From NCBI GenBank assembly GCA_944386015.1, contig CALWZK010000081.1, positions 1-39,358 of the forward strand: a DNA stretch of 39,358 nt. Direction: 5' to 3'. The position numbers and the translations under genes were made by a program. This document shows, piece after piece, positions 30,967-39,229 of the stretch (its first letter is position 1; every line of letters begins with the position of its first letter). The notes under the pieces are model-generated. The model was not told where the DNA came from. It worked only from the letters and a program-made list of their open reading frames with translations, and did not search any database. The DNA is from an uncultured Faecalibacterium sp. (GTDB lineage Bacteria; Bacillota; Clostridia; Oscillospirales; Ruminococcaceae).

Positions 30967-31009
30967 GAAAATTCCTCCGTCGTATGGCACAATCTATGGT
31001 TCCTGCCTC

Positions 31010-31039
31010 ATTGTATCCGATCAGGACGGGATCTGTCAA
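31010..31039 (-). promoter_or_regulatory. Promoter of the pseudouridine synthase gene
   Basis: Minus-strand TTGACA (31039-31034) and TACAAT (31015-31010) with an 18-base spacer. The -35 box overlaps the helicase stop codon. Confidence 0.75.
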
Positions 31040-33573
31040 GGCTCCCGGCGCCAGAAAGCCTCCAGGGCCTGCCGCAGCTCATCGGTGCCGGACAGGTACC
31101 GGATGTGGGACCAGTGGTGGGGGAAAAGCCTGCGGTATCCGTCCTGGGCAAAGCGGTCGTCCATCAAGAGAACCACGCCCCGGTCGGATTCGGTGCGGAT
31201 CACCCGGCCGGCGGCCTGGAGTACCTTGTTCATGCCGGGGAAACGATAGGCATAGTCAAAGCCGCTGCCTTCCTTTTCGTCAAAGTAGCGGCGGAGCATT
31301 TCCTGCCGCGGGTTGACCTGGGGCAGGCCAACCCCGACGATGGCACATCCGATCAAGCGGCTGCCCACCAGATCCACGCCCTCCCCAAAGACGCCCCCCA
31401 GCACCCCGAAGCCCAGCAGTGTCTGGGCCGGGTGGGGGACAAAGTGCTCCAGAAAGGCGGCCCGCCCTGCGTCATCCAGGCCGCTTTCCTGGGCAATGGT
31501 GTTGATCTGGGGATAGCGGGCCTTGAAGTCGGCATATACCTGGCGCAGGTAGGCATAGCTGGGGAAAAAGGCCAGGTAATTCCCGGTCTTGCTGCAGGCC
31601 AGCGCCGCCAGAGCATCCGAAATGGGCTGGATGCTGGCCTCCCGGTGGCGGTAGCGGGTGGAGATGCCGGGAATACAGTAGAGCCCCAGATGCTCCGGCG
31701 GGAAGGGGCTTTCCAGTGCCACAGCCCGGGCTCCGGCGCAACCCAGCACCTTTTTATAGTAGCCCGGGGGAATCAGGGTGGCGCTGAACAGAACCGTTGT
31801 GCGGCCGCAGGCCATGCTCTCGTCCACAAAGTCGGAGGGGTCCAGGCAGAGAAGCCGAAGGGTCAGGTCACTGCCATGGGCGGTGAGCTGGGTGACATAG
31901 TGGCTGTCGTACCGCTCCGCAGTGCGGAGGAAATCGTGGATCTGAAAATACAGGTCCAGCAGCGGCTCATGGAAAGGGTCCTGGGGATTGTTTTCCAGCC
32001 AGTCCTGCAGGCCTGGCAGCAGCGCCTGGAAGGGCCGCACCACAGCAGGGCACAGGTCCTTCAAAAAGACAGTGCCATCCTCGGCATAGAGAGGCTCGGG
32101 CAGGGCGGCGGCAGGGGTGGCAGTCCTGGCAGGGGCAGGCAAGTCTGCCTCATCGAACAGGCCCAGCTGTTCGGTCTGCTGCGGCTTGGCGGCAGGTGTT
32201 TCTTCCTCCGCCTTATCTTTCTTGCGGGGTGTCAGGGCTTCACAGGCCCGGCGCAAAGCCAGCAGTTCCTTGTCAGCCCGGATCAGCCGGCCCTTGATGC
32301 CGTGTTTGCTTCTCAGCAGGGCGCGCTTGACCTCGCTGATGTCGCTCTTGGAGAAGGAGGCCGAGTACATCTCCCGGGCCCGGTCGGGGAGGTTGTGGGC
32401 CTCGTCAATCAGGAAGACCCAGTCGCCGCTGCCACCCTCAAAGAAGCGCCGCAGCCGGACGGTGGGGTCAAACAGATAGTTGTAGTCCCCAATGATCAGG
32501 TCACACCAGTCGCTCAGATCCAGCCCCAGCTCGAAAGGGCAGACGGTAAACTGTTGGGCGGCCGCCTCCAGGGCGGGACGGTCCAGCTGGCCCTCGCCAT
32601 CCAGCAGGGAAGCCAGGGCATCCTTGAGACGGTCATAGTACCTCTTGGCGTAGGGGCAGGACTCAGGGGTGCAGACCGGCCGCCCCGCCTCGTTTTTGCT
32701 CAGGCACACCTTTTCCTTGGCGGTCAGGGTCACAGAGCGGAAGGAAAGGCCGGGGTTCTTCTGCCGCAGCAGGGCAACGGCCCCTTCTGCGGCGGTTCGG
32801 GCCGTGGTTCTGGCTGTAAAGTAAAATAACTTTTCACATTTTTCTTCCCCCATGGCCTTCATGGCAGGGAAGAGGGCGCTCATGGTTTTGCCGGTTCCGG
32901 TGGGAGCTTGGCAGAACAACCGAAATCCGCCCTTGCCGGCCTCCCGGCCGGTACGGCAGGCACGGTAGATTTCTCCCGCCAGCGCCCGCTGCCCGATTCG
33001 GTACTGGGGATAGGGAAACAGCAGGTTTTGCAGGCTGTCGCGCCGCTTTTGGGCCCACTGAATCTGGCGCCGGGCCCAGGGGGTGTACTGGTTCAAAAGG
33101 TCCAGCAGGAAATCATCCAGCTCCTGCCGGGCAAATTTTCGTGTAAAGTAGAATATCTTGTCAGTATCAACCTGGTAATAAGTCAGCCGGACGGCCACTT
33201 CCTCCAGGCTGTTTTGGGCCCCATAGATGGCCCCATAGACCATTCCCTGGGCCCAGTGGCAGAAATTCAGGTCCGGGGTGATCTGCTGGTCGGGGACGCT
33301 GGTGGTCTTGATCTCGTCGATGATGGTGCAGCCCTCATCGTCCTCAAAGATCCCGTCGGCCCTGCCCTCCACGGTATACCGGATGCCGTCAACCTCCCGG
33401 GTGGCAGAGAGGAAGACCTCGGGCCGGTAGCCTTCTCCCGCCTGCTTTTGGAGCCGGCGATGGATGCGGGCCCCCTCGTTGGCCCGGTCAAATCCCCCAA
33501 AGCGGCTGTCGATGTCGCCGGACTGGAGCAAAAACTCCACCAGCTGGCGGACAGCCAGACGAACCTGCTCCAT
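31036..33573 (-). CDS. PD-(D/E)XK nuclease fused to an XPD/DinG-type helicase
   Basis: An 845-residue repair-type protein. The N-terminal ~120 residues look like a RecB/Cas4 nuclease: GRADGIF with Asp73 and IIDEIKTT with Glu87-x-Lys89, followed by NFCHWAQGMVYG. A superfamily 2 helicase follows: Walker A APTGTGKT at 223-230, four Cys (290, 301, 306, 345) placed as in the XPD Fe-S domain, the DEAH box at 390-393, and a C-terminal Helicase_C_2 domain (FSATLIPPGYY; QAAGRVIRTESDRG motif VI). It should unwind DNA and may cut it. AGGAGG precedes the ATG. It lies 37 bases after the P-loop ATPase gene. A Lys/Glu/Pro-rich loop at about 455-490 is a likely linker. Confidence 0.9.
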   Translation of the reverse strand: MEQVRLAVRQLVEFLLQSGDIDSRFGGFDRANEGARIHRRLQKQAGEGYRPEVFLSATREVDGIRYTVEGRADGIFEDDEGCTIIDEIKTTSVPDQQITPDLNFCHWAQGMVYGAIYGAQNSLEEVAVRLTYYQVDTDKIFYFTRKFARQELDDFLLDLLNQYTPWARRQIQWAQKRRDSLQNLLFPYPQYRIGQRALAGEIYRACRTGREAGKGGFRLFCQAPTGTGKTMSALFPAMKAMGEEKCEKLFYFTARTTARTAAEGAVALLRQKNPGLSFRSVTLTAKEKVCLSKNEAGRPVCTPESCPYAKRYYDRLKDALASLLDGEGQLDRPALEAAAQQFTVCPFELGLDLSDWCDLIIGDYNYLFDPTVRLRRFFEGGSGDWVFLIDEAHNLPDRAREMYSASFSKSDISEVKRALLRSKHGIKGRLIRADKELLALRRACEALTPRKKDKAEEETPAAKPQQTEQLGLFDEADLPAPARTATPAAALPEPLYAEDGTVFLKDLCPAVVRPFQALLPGLQDWLENNPQDPFHEPLLDLYFQIHDFLRTAERYDSHYVTQLTAHGSDLTLRLLCLDPSDFVDESMACGRTTVLFSATLIPPGYYKKVLGCAGARAVALESPFPPEHLGLYCIPGISTRYRHREASIQPISDALAALACSKTGNYLAFFPSYAYLRQVYADFKARYPQINTIAQESGLDDAGRAAFLEHFVPHPAQTLLGFGVLGGVFGEGVDLVGSRLIGCAIVGVGLPQVNPRQEMLRRYFDEKEGSGFDYAYRFPGMNKVLQAAGRVIRTESDRGVVLLMDDRFAQDGYRRLFPHHWSHIRYLSGTDELRQALEAFWRREP

Positions 33574-33610
33574 CCTTTCACCTCCTGTTTTGGAACAATC
33601 CTGTATGATT

Positions 33611-34717
33611 TTAGTTTTCCAGTTTTTCCAGCGCTTCGGAAGGCACCAGGCCCAGCGTCCGGGCGCAGTCCCGGGTGATCTGTTCCACCACAGAAAAATC
33701 CACCGCTGCCCGGTAGTAGCTCTCCAGTTCGTCGTGGCAGCTCTTGGCGCTGGCCATCAGGGCGGAGGCCTGCTGGATCAGCTCCTGGGCCGCCCGGGAA
33801 TTGAACCGCAGCCGCGCCCGGAAGCCGGACAGGTTGGTCCGGTCCAGAAACCGGGTGCAGCGGACCGCCTGCTGACCGGGCAGAGACACCGGGTGCCAGC
33901 TGTTGTCGGTGACAAAGGCCAGCCGCAGCTCGGGGATCAGAATGTGGTCGATTTTGTCCTCGGGGTGGAGGGCACAGGGGCAGGTGATGATCTGATAGCC
34001 CCGGGCCAGAGCCTCGCCGTGAATCTGTTCCATCAGGAAGCGGGAGGCGGCGCCGTACTCATCCCGGAAGATCACATAACGGTCGGCCAGGGCGCGGATG
34101 GTGTCGGCATAGAAGACAGGGCCCTGGGGCGTGATGGCAGACAGCAGCCGGATCTGTTCGCTGCCCGCCCCGGATTTGCGGGGCAGCAGCCGGGCACAGA
34201 GCCGCTTGACGTATTTCCGGGCCTTCTCAAAATCGGTGCTGCAGGCCTCGGCCCGACGGCTGTCCAGCAGCAGACTGCCCGCCGAAGCAATGTACCGGGC
34301 GGCCCGGCTGCGGAGAGAAGCGTTGCGGGCAAAAAGGGCCCGAATCTCCTCCCGGTGGGGATGGAGCGCTTTTACCGACAGGGTGTGGTAAAGGCTCACC
34401 ACCACCTCGTCGGCCCCGGGCGCCAGGGGCTCCATGGTGTGGGGAGCAGTGGCGTCCAGAATGGCGGCCTGCTTGTCACAGAAGACAACGCCGTCCAGAC
34501 TGTCGGGGTCACTGGAACAGTGGATGCGCTGGACCGGCCCTTCCGACAGCCGGGCCAGCTGCTTCATCATGGTGGATTTGCCGCAGCCCGGCCCGCTCTT
34601 GATCAGATAGAGCTGCATGCCGGGCTCCTGGCCCAGCTCCCGAAAATAGCCGTGAAACCCGGCGGGCGTCGTGGTTCCCAGAAAAAAATCGACGGTTTGC
34701 GAATGATTTGCTTCCAT
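33611..34717 (-). CDS. P-loop ATPase of the PRK06851 type, unknown function
   Basis: A 368-residue protein found in Clostridia and Bacilli, with no proven function. The Walker A motif is GPGCGKST at 42-49 in YLIKSGPGCGKSTMMKQLA. A second half begins near residue 200; it has FYADTIRALADRYVIF but no second standard Walker A was found. Family members are described as two ATPase-like halves. The start MEANHSQ has GAGGTG 8 bases upstream, within a hairpin. It lies 71 bases after the uracil-DNA glycosylase gene and before the helicase gene, so a link to DNA repair is possible by context only. Confidence 0.85.
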   Translation of the reverse strand: MEANHSQTVDFFLGTTTPAGFHGYFRELGQEPGMQLYLIKSGPGCGKSTMMKQLARLSEGPVQRIHCSSDPDSLDGVVFCDKQAAILDATAPHTMEPLAPGADEVVVSLYHTLSVKALHPHREEIRALFARNASLRSRAARYIASAGSLLLDSRRAEACSTDFEKARKYVKRLCARLLPRKSGAGSEQIRLLSAITPQGPVFYADTIRALADRYVIFRDEYGAASRFLMEQIHGEALARGYQIITCPCALHPEDKIDHILIPELRLAFVTDNSWHPVSLPGQQAVRCTRFLDRTNLSGFRARLRFNSRAAQELIQQASALMASAKSCHDELESYYRAAVDFSVVEQITRDCARTLGLVPSEALEKLEN

Positions 34718-34726
34718 AGTAGAACA

Positions 34727-34760
34727 CCTCGCTTTTGGCACAAGGTATGCAAAAGCGAGG
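34727..34760 (-). promoter_or_regulatory. Hairpin covering the ribosome-binding site of the P-loop ATPase gene
   Basis: A perfect 11-bp inverted repeat (CCTCGCTTTTG at 34727-34737, complement at 34750-34760) with a 12-base loop. On the minus-strand mRNA the 3' arm ends in GCGAGG, and the Shine-Dalgarno GAGGTG starts within it, 8 bases before the ATG. No T-run follows, so it is not a terminator. Confidence 0.7.
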
Positions 34761-34788
34761 CGGAATGCCACAAAAGAAGCGCCAAAGC

Positions 34789-35358
34789 TTAAAGATAGGT
34801 GTGCTGGCAAAGCTCCCCGATCTTGTCCCGCAGGGCCACAAAATCTCCAAAAGCAGCGGGCTTGTTCTGGGGCTGGCGGAGCAGGGCCGCCGGGTGGAAG
34901 GTCCCCATAAAGGCGACGCCCCCTTTTTCGATGAACACACCGTGTTCCTTGGTGACCGAAAAGTCGTGGCGGATCATCTGCTGGGCGGCAATGCGCCCCA
35001 GGCAGACCACAATCTTGGGCCGCAGGATGCGGAACTGTTCCCGCAGCCAGGGCATACAGGCCTGGCTTTCGTCCGGCATGGGGTCCCGGTTCTGGGGCGG
35101 CCGGCATTTGACAATGTTGGCGATGTAGCAGTTTTTGGTCCGGTCCAGGTCGATGGCAAACAGGTATTTGTCCAGCAGCTGGCCGCTGCAGCCCACAAAG
35201 GGCAGCCCCTGCTCATCCTCGCTTTGTCCGGGGCCTTCGCCTACAAACAGGACTTCGGCCTGTTCGACGCCCTGCCCAAAAACCACATGCTGGCGGGTTT
35301 TGCACAGGGGACAGCGGGTACAGGTCAGACAATGGGCCTCCAAAGTAGAAAGATCCAT
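34789..35358 (-). CDS. Uracil-DNA glycosylase, family 4 (Fe-S type)
   Basis: A 189-residue base-excision repair enzyme that removes uracil from DNA. The active-site motif is FVGEGPGQSEDEQGLPFVG (motif GExPG) and the end motif is GTFHPAALLRQP (HP). Fe-S ligands are expected among CLTCTRCPLCKTR (Cys10, 13, 16, 19), NIVKCRPPQNR and SQACMPWL. The start MDLSTLEA has AGGGAG 8 bases upstream. It is the first gene of a minus-strand cluster with the P-loop ATPase and nuclease-helicase genes. Two Fe-S repair enzymes in one cluster is notable. Confidence 0.94.
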   Translation of the reverse strand: MDLSTLEAHCLTCTRCPLCKTRQHVVFGQGVEQAEVLFVGEGPGQSEDEQGLPFVGCSGQLLDKYLFAIDLDRTKNCYIANIVKCRPPQNRDPMPDESQACMPWLREQFRILRPKIVVCLGRIAAQQMIRHDFSVTKEHGVFIEKGGVAFMGTFHPAALLRQPQNKPAAFGDFVALRDKIGELCQHTYL

Positions 35359-35394
35359 ACAATACGCTCCCTCTTCCTTGCATTTCTGACCTAT

Positions 35395-35423
35395 ACTATA
35401 ACACAAAACCGCCGGTTTGTCCC
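35395..35423 (-). promoter_or_regulatory. Promoter of the uracil-DNA glycosylase cluster
   Basis: Minus-strand TATAGT (35400-35395) with a weaker -35, GGGACA (35423-35418), 17 bases upstream. Confidence 0.6.
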
Positions 35424-35530
35424 GCAAAGTTTCTCTGCATCTTCTCCTCCAAAGGGACAGGATGGGGGAAAAACCGGCTTTTTGAGGCGGGCGTCCACAG
35501 AAAGTTCAAACAAATGACAGGTTCCGTGTA

Positions 35531-35559
35531 TTGACCTGGGGGAGAAAACCGTGCATAAT
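35531..35559 (+). promoter_or_regulatory. Promoter of the AI-2E family gene
   Basis: TTGACC (35531-35536) and CATAAT (35554-35559) with a 17-base spacer. Confidence 0.75.
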
Positions 35560-35635
35560 GAAAGAAACAACCTGCTGCACCCTGCGGCGGGAGAATGGAA
35601 AAAATCCCTTCAAAAAACAAATCAGGAGTTGTGGG

Positions 35636-36832
35636 ATGGATAAACAGAAAGAACGATTTGCGGCCATTCTGGTGTTTGGCGGCATTGCCTTTTACTTTGG
35701 GCTGACCCATTACAATACGGTAATCCTCTGGATTTTCGGGCTGCTGGGCCTGTGTACCCCTGCCCTGGTGGGCGGGGTGCTGGCCTTTTTGCTGAATGTG
35801 CCCATGTGCGGCATCGAAAACCTGCTGAAGAAACTCTTTCGCCGCAACGGCTCTGCCAAAAGCGGCAAGGGCCTGCGGATTCTCAGCCTGCTGCTGACCT
35901 TTGTCTGCATCATCGTAGTGGTGGCCATGGTGGTCCTGATGCTGATCCCGGAGCTGCAGAAGTCGATTACAAGTGTAATGTACCAGGTCCAAAAGAACCT
36001 GCCGGGCTTCATCGATTATCTCTACGGCCTGGGCATTGATACCACCATGCTGGAAAAGCAGCTGGCCTCCATCGATCTCAAGGAGCTGGCGGGCCAGATG
36101 ATCACCGGCGCCACCAATATGGTGGGCACGGTGGTGGGGGCAGTGTCTGCCACCATTTCGGTGCTGGGCACGGCGCTGTTCTCCCTGGTTATTGCGCTGT
36201 ATATCCTCATTGACAAGGAAAACCTTTCCCGCCAGACCAAAAAGCTGCTCTATGCCTATGTGAAGCAGCCGGTGGCGGACCGCATCTACCATGTGGGCAC
36301 CCTGACCCGGGAAGTGTTCGGCAAATTCCTGTCGGGCCAGTCCATTGAGGCTGTGGTGCTGGGGGTTTTGATGTTTGTGGCCTTGTCCCTGTTCCGCATC
36401 CCTTATGCAAGCCTGATTGCAGTGCTGACTGCGGTTTGCGCCTTTGTGCCCTATATCGGCGCTTTCATCTCCTGCGGCATCGGCGTGGCACTGATCCTGA
36501 TGGTCAATCCGCTTCAGGCGGTCCTCTGCCTGGTGGTGTACCAGGTGGTGCAGTTCATCGAGAATCAGTTCATCTATCCCCGGGTGGTGGGCAGTTCGGT
36601 GGGCCTGGAGCCTCTGTGGACCGTGATTGCAGTCCTGGTGGGCGGCGAGGCTTTCGGCATCCTGGGCATGATTTTCTTCATCCCGGTGATGGCGGTGATC
36701 TATATCCTGCTGAAGGAATCGGTCAATGGCCGGATTGAGCGCCGGAAAGCGGCGCAGCAGGCCGAATCCATGGACACCATCCTGGAGGAATCCATCGAAG
36801 CCATGGACCGGGAGGACGAAGAGGAACAGTAA
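35636..36832 (+). CDS. AI-2E family (PerM-like) membrane transporter
   Basis: A 398-residue membrane protein of the AI-2E/UPF0118 family with about 7-8 hydrophobic segments, the first near residue 10-45. Family features: a helical extracytoplasmic part in the middle, then FGKFLSGQSIEAVVLGVLMF and QVVQFIENQFIYPRVVGSSV, the most conserved stretch. Proteins of this family export autoinducer 2 or act as Na+/H+ antiporters; the role here is not determined. AGGAG is 8 bases before the ATG at MDKQKER; the longer open frame lacks an RBS. The end is acidic (EEQ). Monocistronic. Confidence 0.9.
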   Translation: MDKQKERFAAILVFGGIAFYFGLTHYNTVILWIFGLLGLCTPALVGGVLAFLLNVPMCGIENLLKKLFRRNGSAKSGKGLRILSLLLTFVCIIVVVAMVVLMLIPELQKSITSVMYQVQKNLPGFIDYLYGLGIDTTMLEKQLASIDLKELAGQMITGATNMVGTVVGAVSATISVLGTALFSLVIALYILIDKENLSRQTKKLLYAYVKQPVADRIYHVGTLTREVFGKFLSGQSIEAVVLGVLMFVALSLFRIPYASLIAVLTAVCAFVPYIGAFISCGIGVALILMVNPLQAVLCLVVYQVVQFIENQFIYPRVVGSSVGLEPLWTVIAVLVGGEAFGILGMIFFIPVMAVIYILLKESVNGRIERRKAAQQAESMDTILEESIEAMDREDEEEQ

Positions 36833-36861
36833 CGCTGTTCCGGATGACGGATAGACAAAAG

Positions 36862-36907
36862 AAAGTGCCGCAGCATCCGGCGATGGGATCTGCGGCACTT
36901 TTTATTT
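36862..36907. terminator. Bidirectional terminator between the AI-2E gene and azlD
   Basis: A perfect 12-bp stem (AAAGTGCCGCAG at 36862-36873, complement at 36890-36901), followed by TTATTTTAT on the plus strand and by CTTTTGTC on the minus strand. Confidence 0.85.
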
Positions 36908-36919
36908 TATTAAAAACGC

Positions 36920-37246
36920 TCAGGCGAAAAAATTCTGCACCAGAACCATGTAAAGGATGGTGCCCCCTGCAATGCTGAGCAGGGTGTTTTTGCGCCACTT
37001 GTGGAGGATCACAATAAAAACAATGGCGATCAGCTCGGGCAGCCCGTGCCAGGCGGTGAACACCGCATCCTTGAGGCAGTAGACCACCAGCAGCCCGATG
37101 ACCGCATAGGGGAGGACGGTGCCCAGATAGGTGATGACAGCCGGCGGATTTTTGCCCTCCGGAAACACCAGAAAGGGGAGAAACCGGGTCAGCATGGTGG
37201 CGGCCACCACAGCCAGGATGGTCAGAATGCTCTGGGTGACAGTCAT
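36920..37246 (-). CDS. azlD: AzlD family branched-chain amino acid transport protein
   Basis: A 108-residue membrane protein with four hydrophobic segments. It begins [20 protein letters not shown], followed by [20 protein letters not shown], typical of AzlD. It is the small partner of AzlC in export of branched-chain amino acids and their analogues, as in B. subtilis azaleucine resistance. The ATG overlaps the azlC stop (ATGA), with AGGAGG upstream, so translation is coupled. Confidence 0.92.
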   Translation of the reverse strand: MTVTQSILTILAVVAATMLTRFLPFLVFPEGKNPPAVITYLGTVLPYAVIGLLVVYCLKDAVFTAWHGLPELIAIVFIVILHKWRKNTLLSIAGGTILYMVLVQNFFA

Positions 37247-37935
37247 GGTTTCGCCTCCTGTTCCAGTTTGCTTTGCCCCAGCAGAAAACTCAGGACGATC
37301 AGTGCCATGGCCGGCACAATGAAGCTGCTGCTGCCGAACACCAGCAGGCACAGCAGGGAACAGCCCACGCCCACCAGCGCCGGCCGGTGATCCCTGGCCT
37401 TGTCCCACTGATCCAGGAACATTACCACAAAGAGGGCAGTCATCACAAATTCGATGCCGGTGGTGTCAAAGTGGATCACATACCCCAGCAGGCCCCCCAG
37501 CGTAGCCCCGGCAACCCAGTAAAAATGGTTGAGCAGGGTGACAAAAAACATAAACCACCCCCGGTCCACACCTTCCGGCGGGGTGACGGTGCAGTTGATG
37601 GAGAAGGACTCATCGCACATGCCGAAGATCAGATAGAGCTTTTTGAGCCCGGTGTGACGGTATTTGGACAGCATCGAGATGCCGTAGAACAGATGCCGCG
37701 CGTTGACCATCAGGGCCAGCAGAAAGGCGTGGATGGGGTTGAAGGCGGAAACCAGCAGCTCAGCAGTCACAAATTCCATCGACCCTGCAAAAATAAACAG
37801 GCTGGTGCAAAAGGGATAGATCCATGAAAATCCTTTGCTCTGCATCAAAAAGCCGTAGGAGATCCCTAAAAACAAAAAGCCGATGCAAATGGGCAATGTG
37901 TAGGGAAAGGCCGCTTTCAGGGCCTTGCGCTTCAT
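37243..37935 (-). CDS. azlC: AzlC family branched-chain amino acid permease
   Basis: A 230-residue membrane protein with about five to six hydrophobic segments. Typical AzlC features: [20 protein letters not shown] in the first helix, [11 protein letters not shown], and [15 protein letters not shown], the most conserved motif. It forms the main channel of the AzlCD exporter. The start [10 protein letters not shown] has AGAAGGA about 7 bases upstream. The operon is convergent with the AI-2E gene. AzlB-type regulators are absent from the window. Confidence 0.94.
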   Translation of the reverse strand: MKRKALKAAFPYTLPICIGFLFLGISYGFLMQSKGFSWIYPFCTSLFIFAGSMEFVTAELLVSAFNPIHAFLLALMVNARHLFYGISMLSKYRHTGLKKLYLIFGMCDESFSINCTVTPPEGVDRGWFMFFVTLLNHFYWVAGATLGGLLGYVIHFDTTGIEFVMTALFVVMFLDQWDKARDHRPALVGVGCSLLCLLVFGSSSFIVPAMALIVLSFLLGQSKLEQEAKP

Positions 37936-37961
37936 TTGAATTCCTTCTTTCTCACAAAATT

Positions 37962-37981
37962 CCCGGGTTGAAATACCCGGG
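37962..37981 (-). promoter_or_regulatory. Leader hairpin of azlCD
   Basis: A perfect 7-bp stem (CCCGGGT at 37962-37968, ACCCGGG at 37975-37981) with a 6-base loop, about 10 bases after the predicted transcription start and 26 bases before the azlC start. The minus strand then reads AATTTTG, too weak for a clear terminator. Confidence 0.45.
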
Positions 37982-37993
37982 GCCGCAGTGATT

Positions 37994-38022
37994 ATTGTGC
38001 AGCGGCGATCAGATTCTGTCAA
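37994..38022 (-). promoter_or_regulatory. Promoter of azlCD
   Basis: Minus-strand consensus TTGACA (38022-38017) and CACAAT (37999-37994) with a 17-base spacer. Confidence 0.75.
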
Positions 38023-38105
38023 GGGGGCAGCCCCCGGCGGGGCAGGAAAAAGCGGCGGCGAAGTCTGTTAAACTGGAAATTTTCCCGAAAAAGCAGAATT
38101 GTGTA

Positions 38106-38133
38106 TTGAAGTTTCCGTTCCTTGTGTTAAAAT
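38106..38133 (+). promoter_or_regulatory. pta: Promoter of pta
   Basis: TTGAAG (38106-38111) and TAAAAT (38128-38133) with a 16-base spacer; TGT just before the -10 gives an extended -10. Confidence 0.7.
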
Positions 38134-38203
38134 AAAAAAGAAAGAGGCTTCTTGTGTCCAACTCGGGAAGTGAAATTTGGAACGTTATCGGAGGTAATCA
38201 AAT

Positions 38204-39229
38204 ATGGCTGATATGTTTGCGCCGCTGGTAGAGCAGCTGAAGGCAAATCCCAAGACCATCGTTTTCACCGAGGGCAATGATCCCCGTATTCTGGAGGCAG
38301 CCAGCAAGCTGCTGGCCGAGAAGATCCTGAAGGTTGTCATGGTTGGCAGCAAGGCAGAGTGCGAGGCCGCAGCTGCTGCAGGCGGCTTTGACATTTCGGG
38401 CGCTGAGATCATCGACCCCGCCAACTACGAGGGCTTTGAGGAAATGGTCAGCACCATGGTGGAGCTGCGCAAAGGCAAGATGACTCCGGAGGAGTGCCGC
38501 GAGCTGCTGAAGAAGTCCAACTACTTCGGCACCATGCTGGTGAAGATGGGCAAGGCTGACTGCCTGCTGGGCGGCGCTACTTATTCCACCGCTGATACCG
38601 TCCGTCCTGCTCTGCAGCTGATCAAGACCAAGAAGGGTGCACACCTGGTGAGCTCCTGCTTCATCCTGGACCGTGACTTCGGCGATGAGGGCTTAAAGCG
38701 GATCGCCATGGGCGACTGCGCCATCAACATCGACTACCAGGATACCGTGGACAAGGCTACCGGCGAGGTCAAGCTGTCTGCTGCTGACAAGCTGGCTGAG
38801 GTTGTGGTTGAAACCGCAAAGACCGCTGCCGTGTTTGGCATCGACCCCAAGGTTGCTGTGCTGAGCTTCTCCACCAAGGGCTCGGGCAAGGGCGGCACTG
38901 TGGCTCTGAGCCACGACGCCACCATCAAGGCACAGGCCATGGCTCCCGATATGGCCATTGATGGTGAGCTGCAGTTCGATGCTGCCGTCTCTCCCGCTGT
39001 GGCCCAGACCAAGTGCAAGGGCAGCAAGGTGGCTGGCCAGGCCAACACCTTCATCTTCCCCTGCATCGAGGCTGGCAACATCGGCTATAAGATCGCCCAG
39101 CGCCTGGGCGGCTATGCCGCATACGGCCCCATCCTGCAGGGCCTGAATGCCCCCATCAACGACCTGTCCCGCGGCTGCAACGCCGACGAGGTCTACAAGA
39201 TGAGCCTGATCACTGCCTGCCAGTCCTGA
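38204..39229 (+). CDS. pta: Phosphate acetyltransferase
   Basis: A 341-residue cytoplasmic enzyme that converts acetyl-CoA and phosphate to acetyl phosphate and CoA, the step before acetate kinase in ATP-forming acetate production. Hallmarks: FTEGNDPRILEAASKLLAEK at the start, KADCLLGGATYSTADTVRPA (substrate site), VAVLSFSTKGSGKGG, and the end segment CIEAGNIGYKIAQRLGGY AAYGPILQGL. The length matches the short, single-domain Pta type. GGAGG is 9 bases before the ATG. Codons such as GCT, GTT and AAG are more frequent than in neighbours, as in highly expressed genes. No ackA lies in the remaining 129 bases. Confidence 0.95.
   Translation: MADMFAPLVEQLKANPKTIVFTEGNDPRILEAASKLLAEKILKVVMVGSKAECEAAAAAGGFDISGAEIIDPANYEGFEEMVSTMVELRKGKMTPEECRELLKKSNYFGTMLVKMGKADCLLGGATYSTADTVRPALQLIKTKKGAHLVSSCFILDRDFGDEGLKRIAMGDCAINIDYQDTVDKATGEVKLSAADKLAEVVVETAKTAAVFGIDPKVAVLSFSTKGSGKGGTVALSHDATIKAQAMAPDMAIDGELQFDAAVSPAVAQTKCKGSKVAGQANTFIFPCIEAGNIGYKIAQRLGGYAAYGPILQGLNAPINDLSRGCNADEVYKMSLITACQS

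Noticed and set aside
29857..32829. A 990-codon plus-strand open frame opposite the pseudouridine synthase and helicase genes, and similar long antisense frames at 1086-3233, 5580-7301, 18301-20262 and 22268-23932
   Set aside because: They are mirror frames of clear genes in high-GC DNA, lack ribosome-binding sites and show low-complexity Gly/His/Gln-rich translations with no motifs.
31036..33573. CRISPR-associated helicase/nuclease (Cas3-, Cas4- or CasDinG-like)
   Set aside because: No cas genes or repeat array lie nearby; the neighbours are repair and housekeeping genes.
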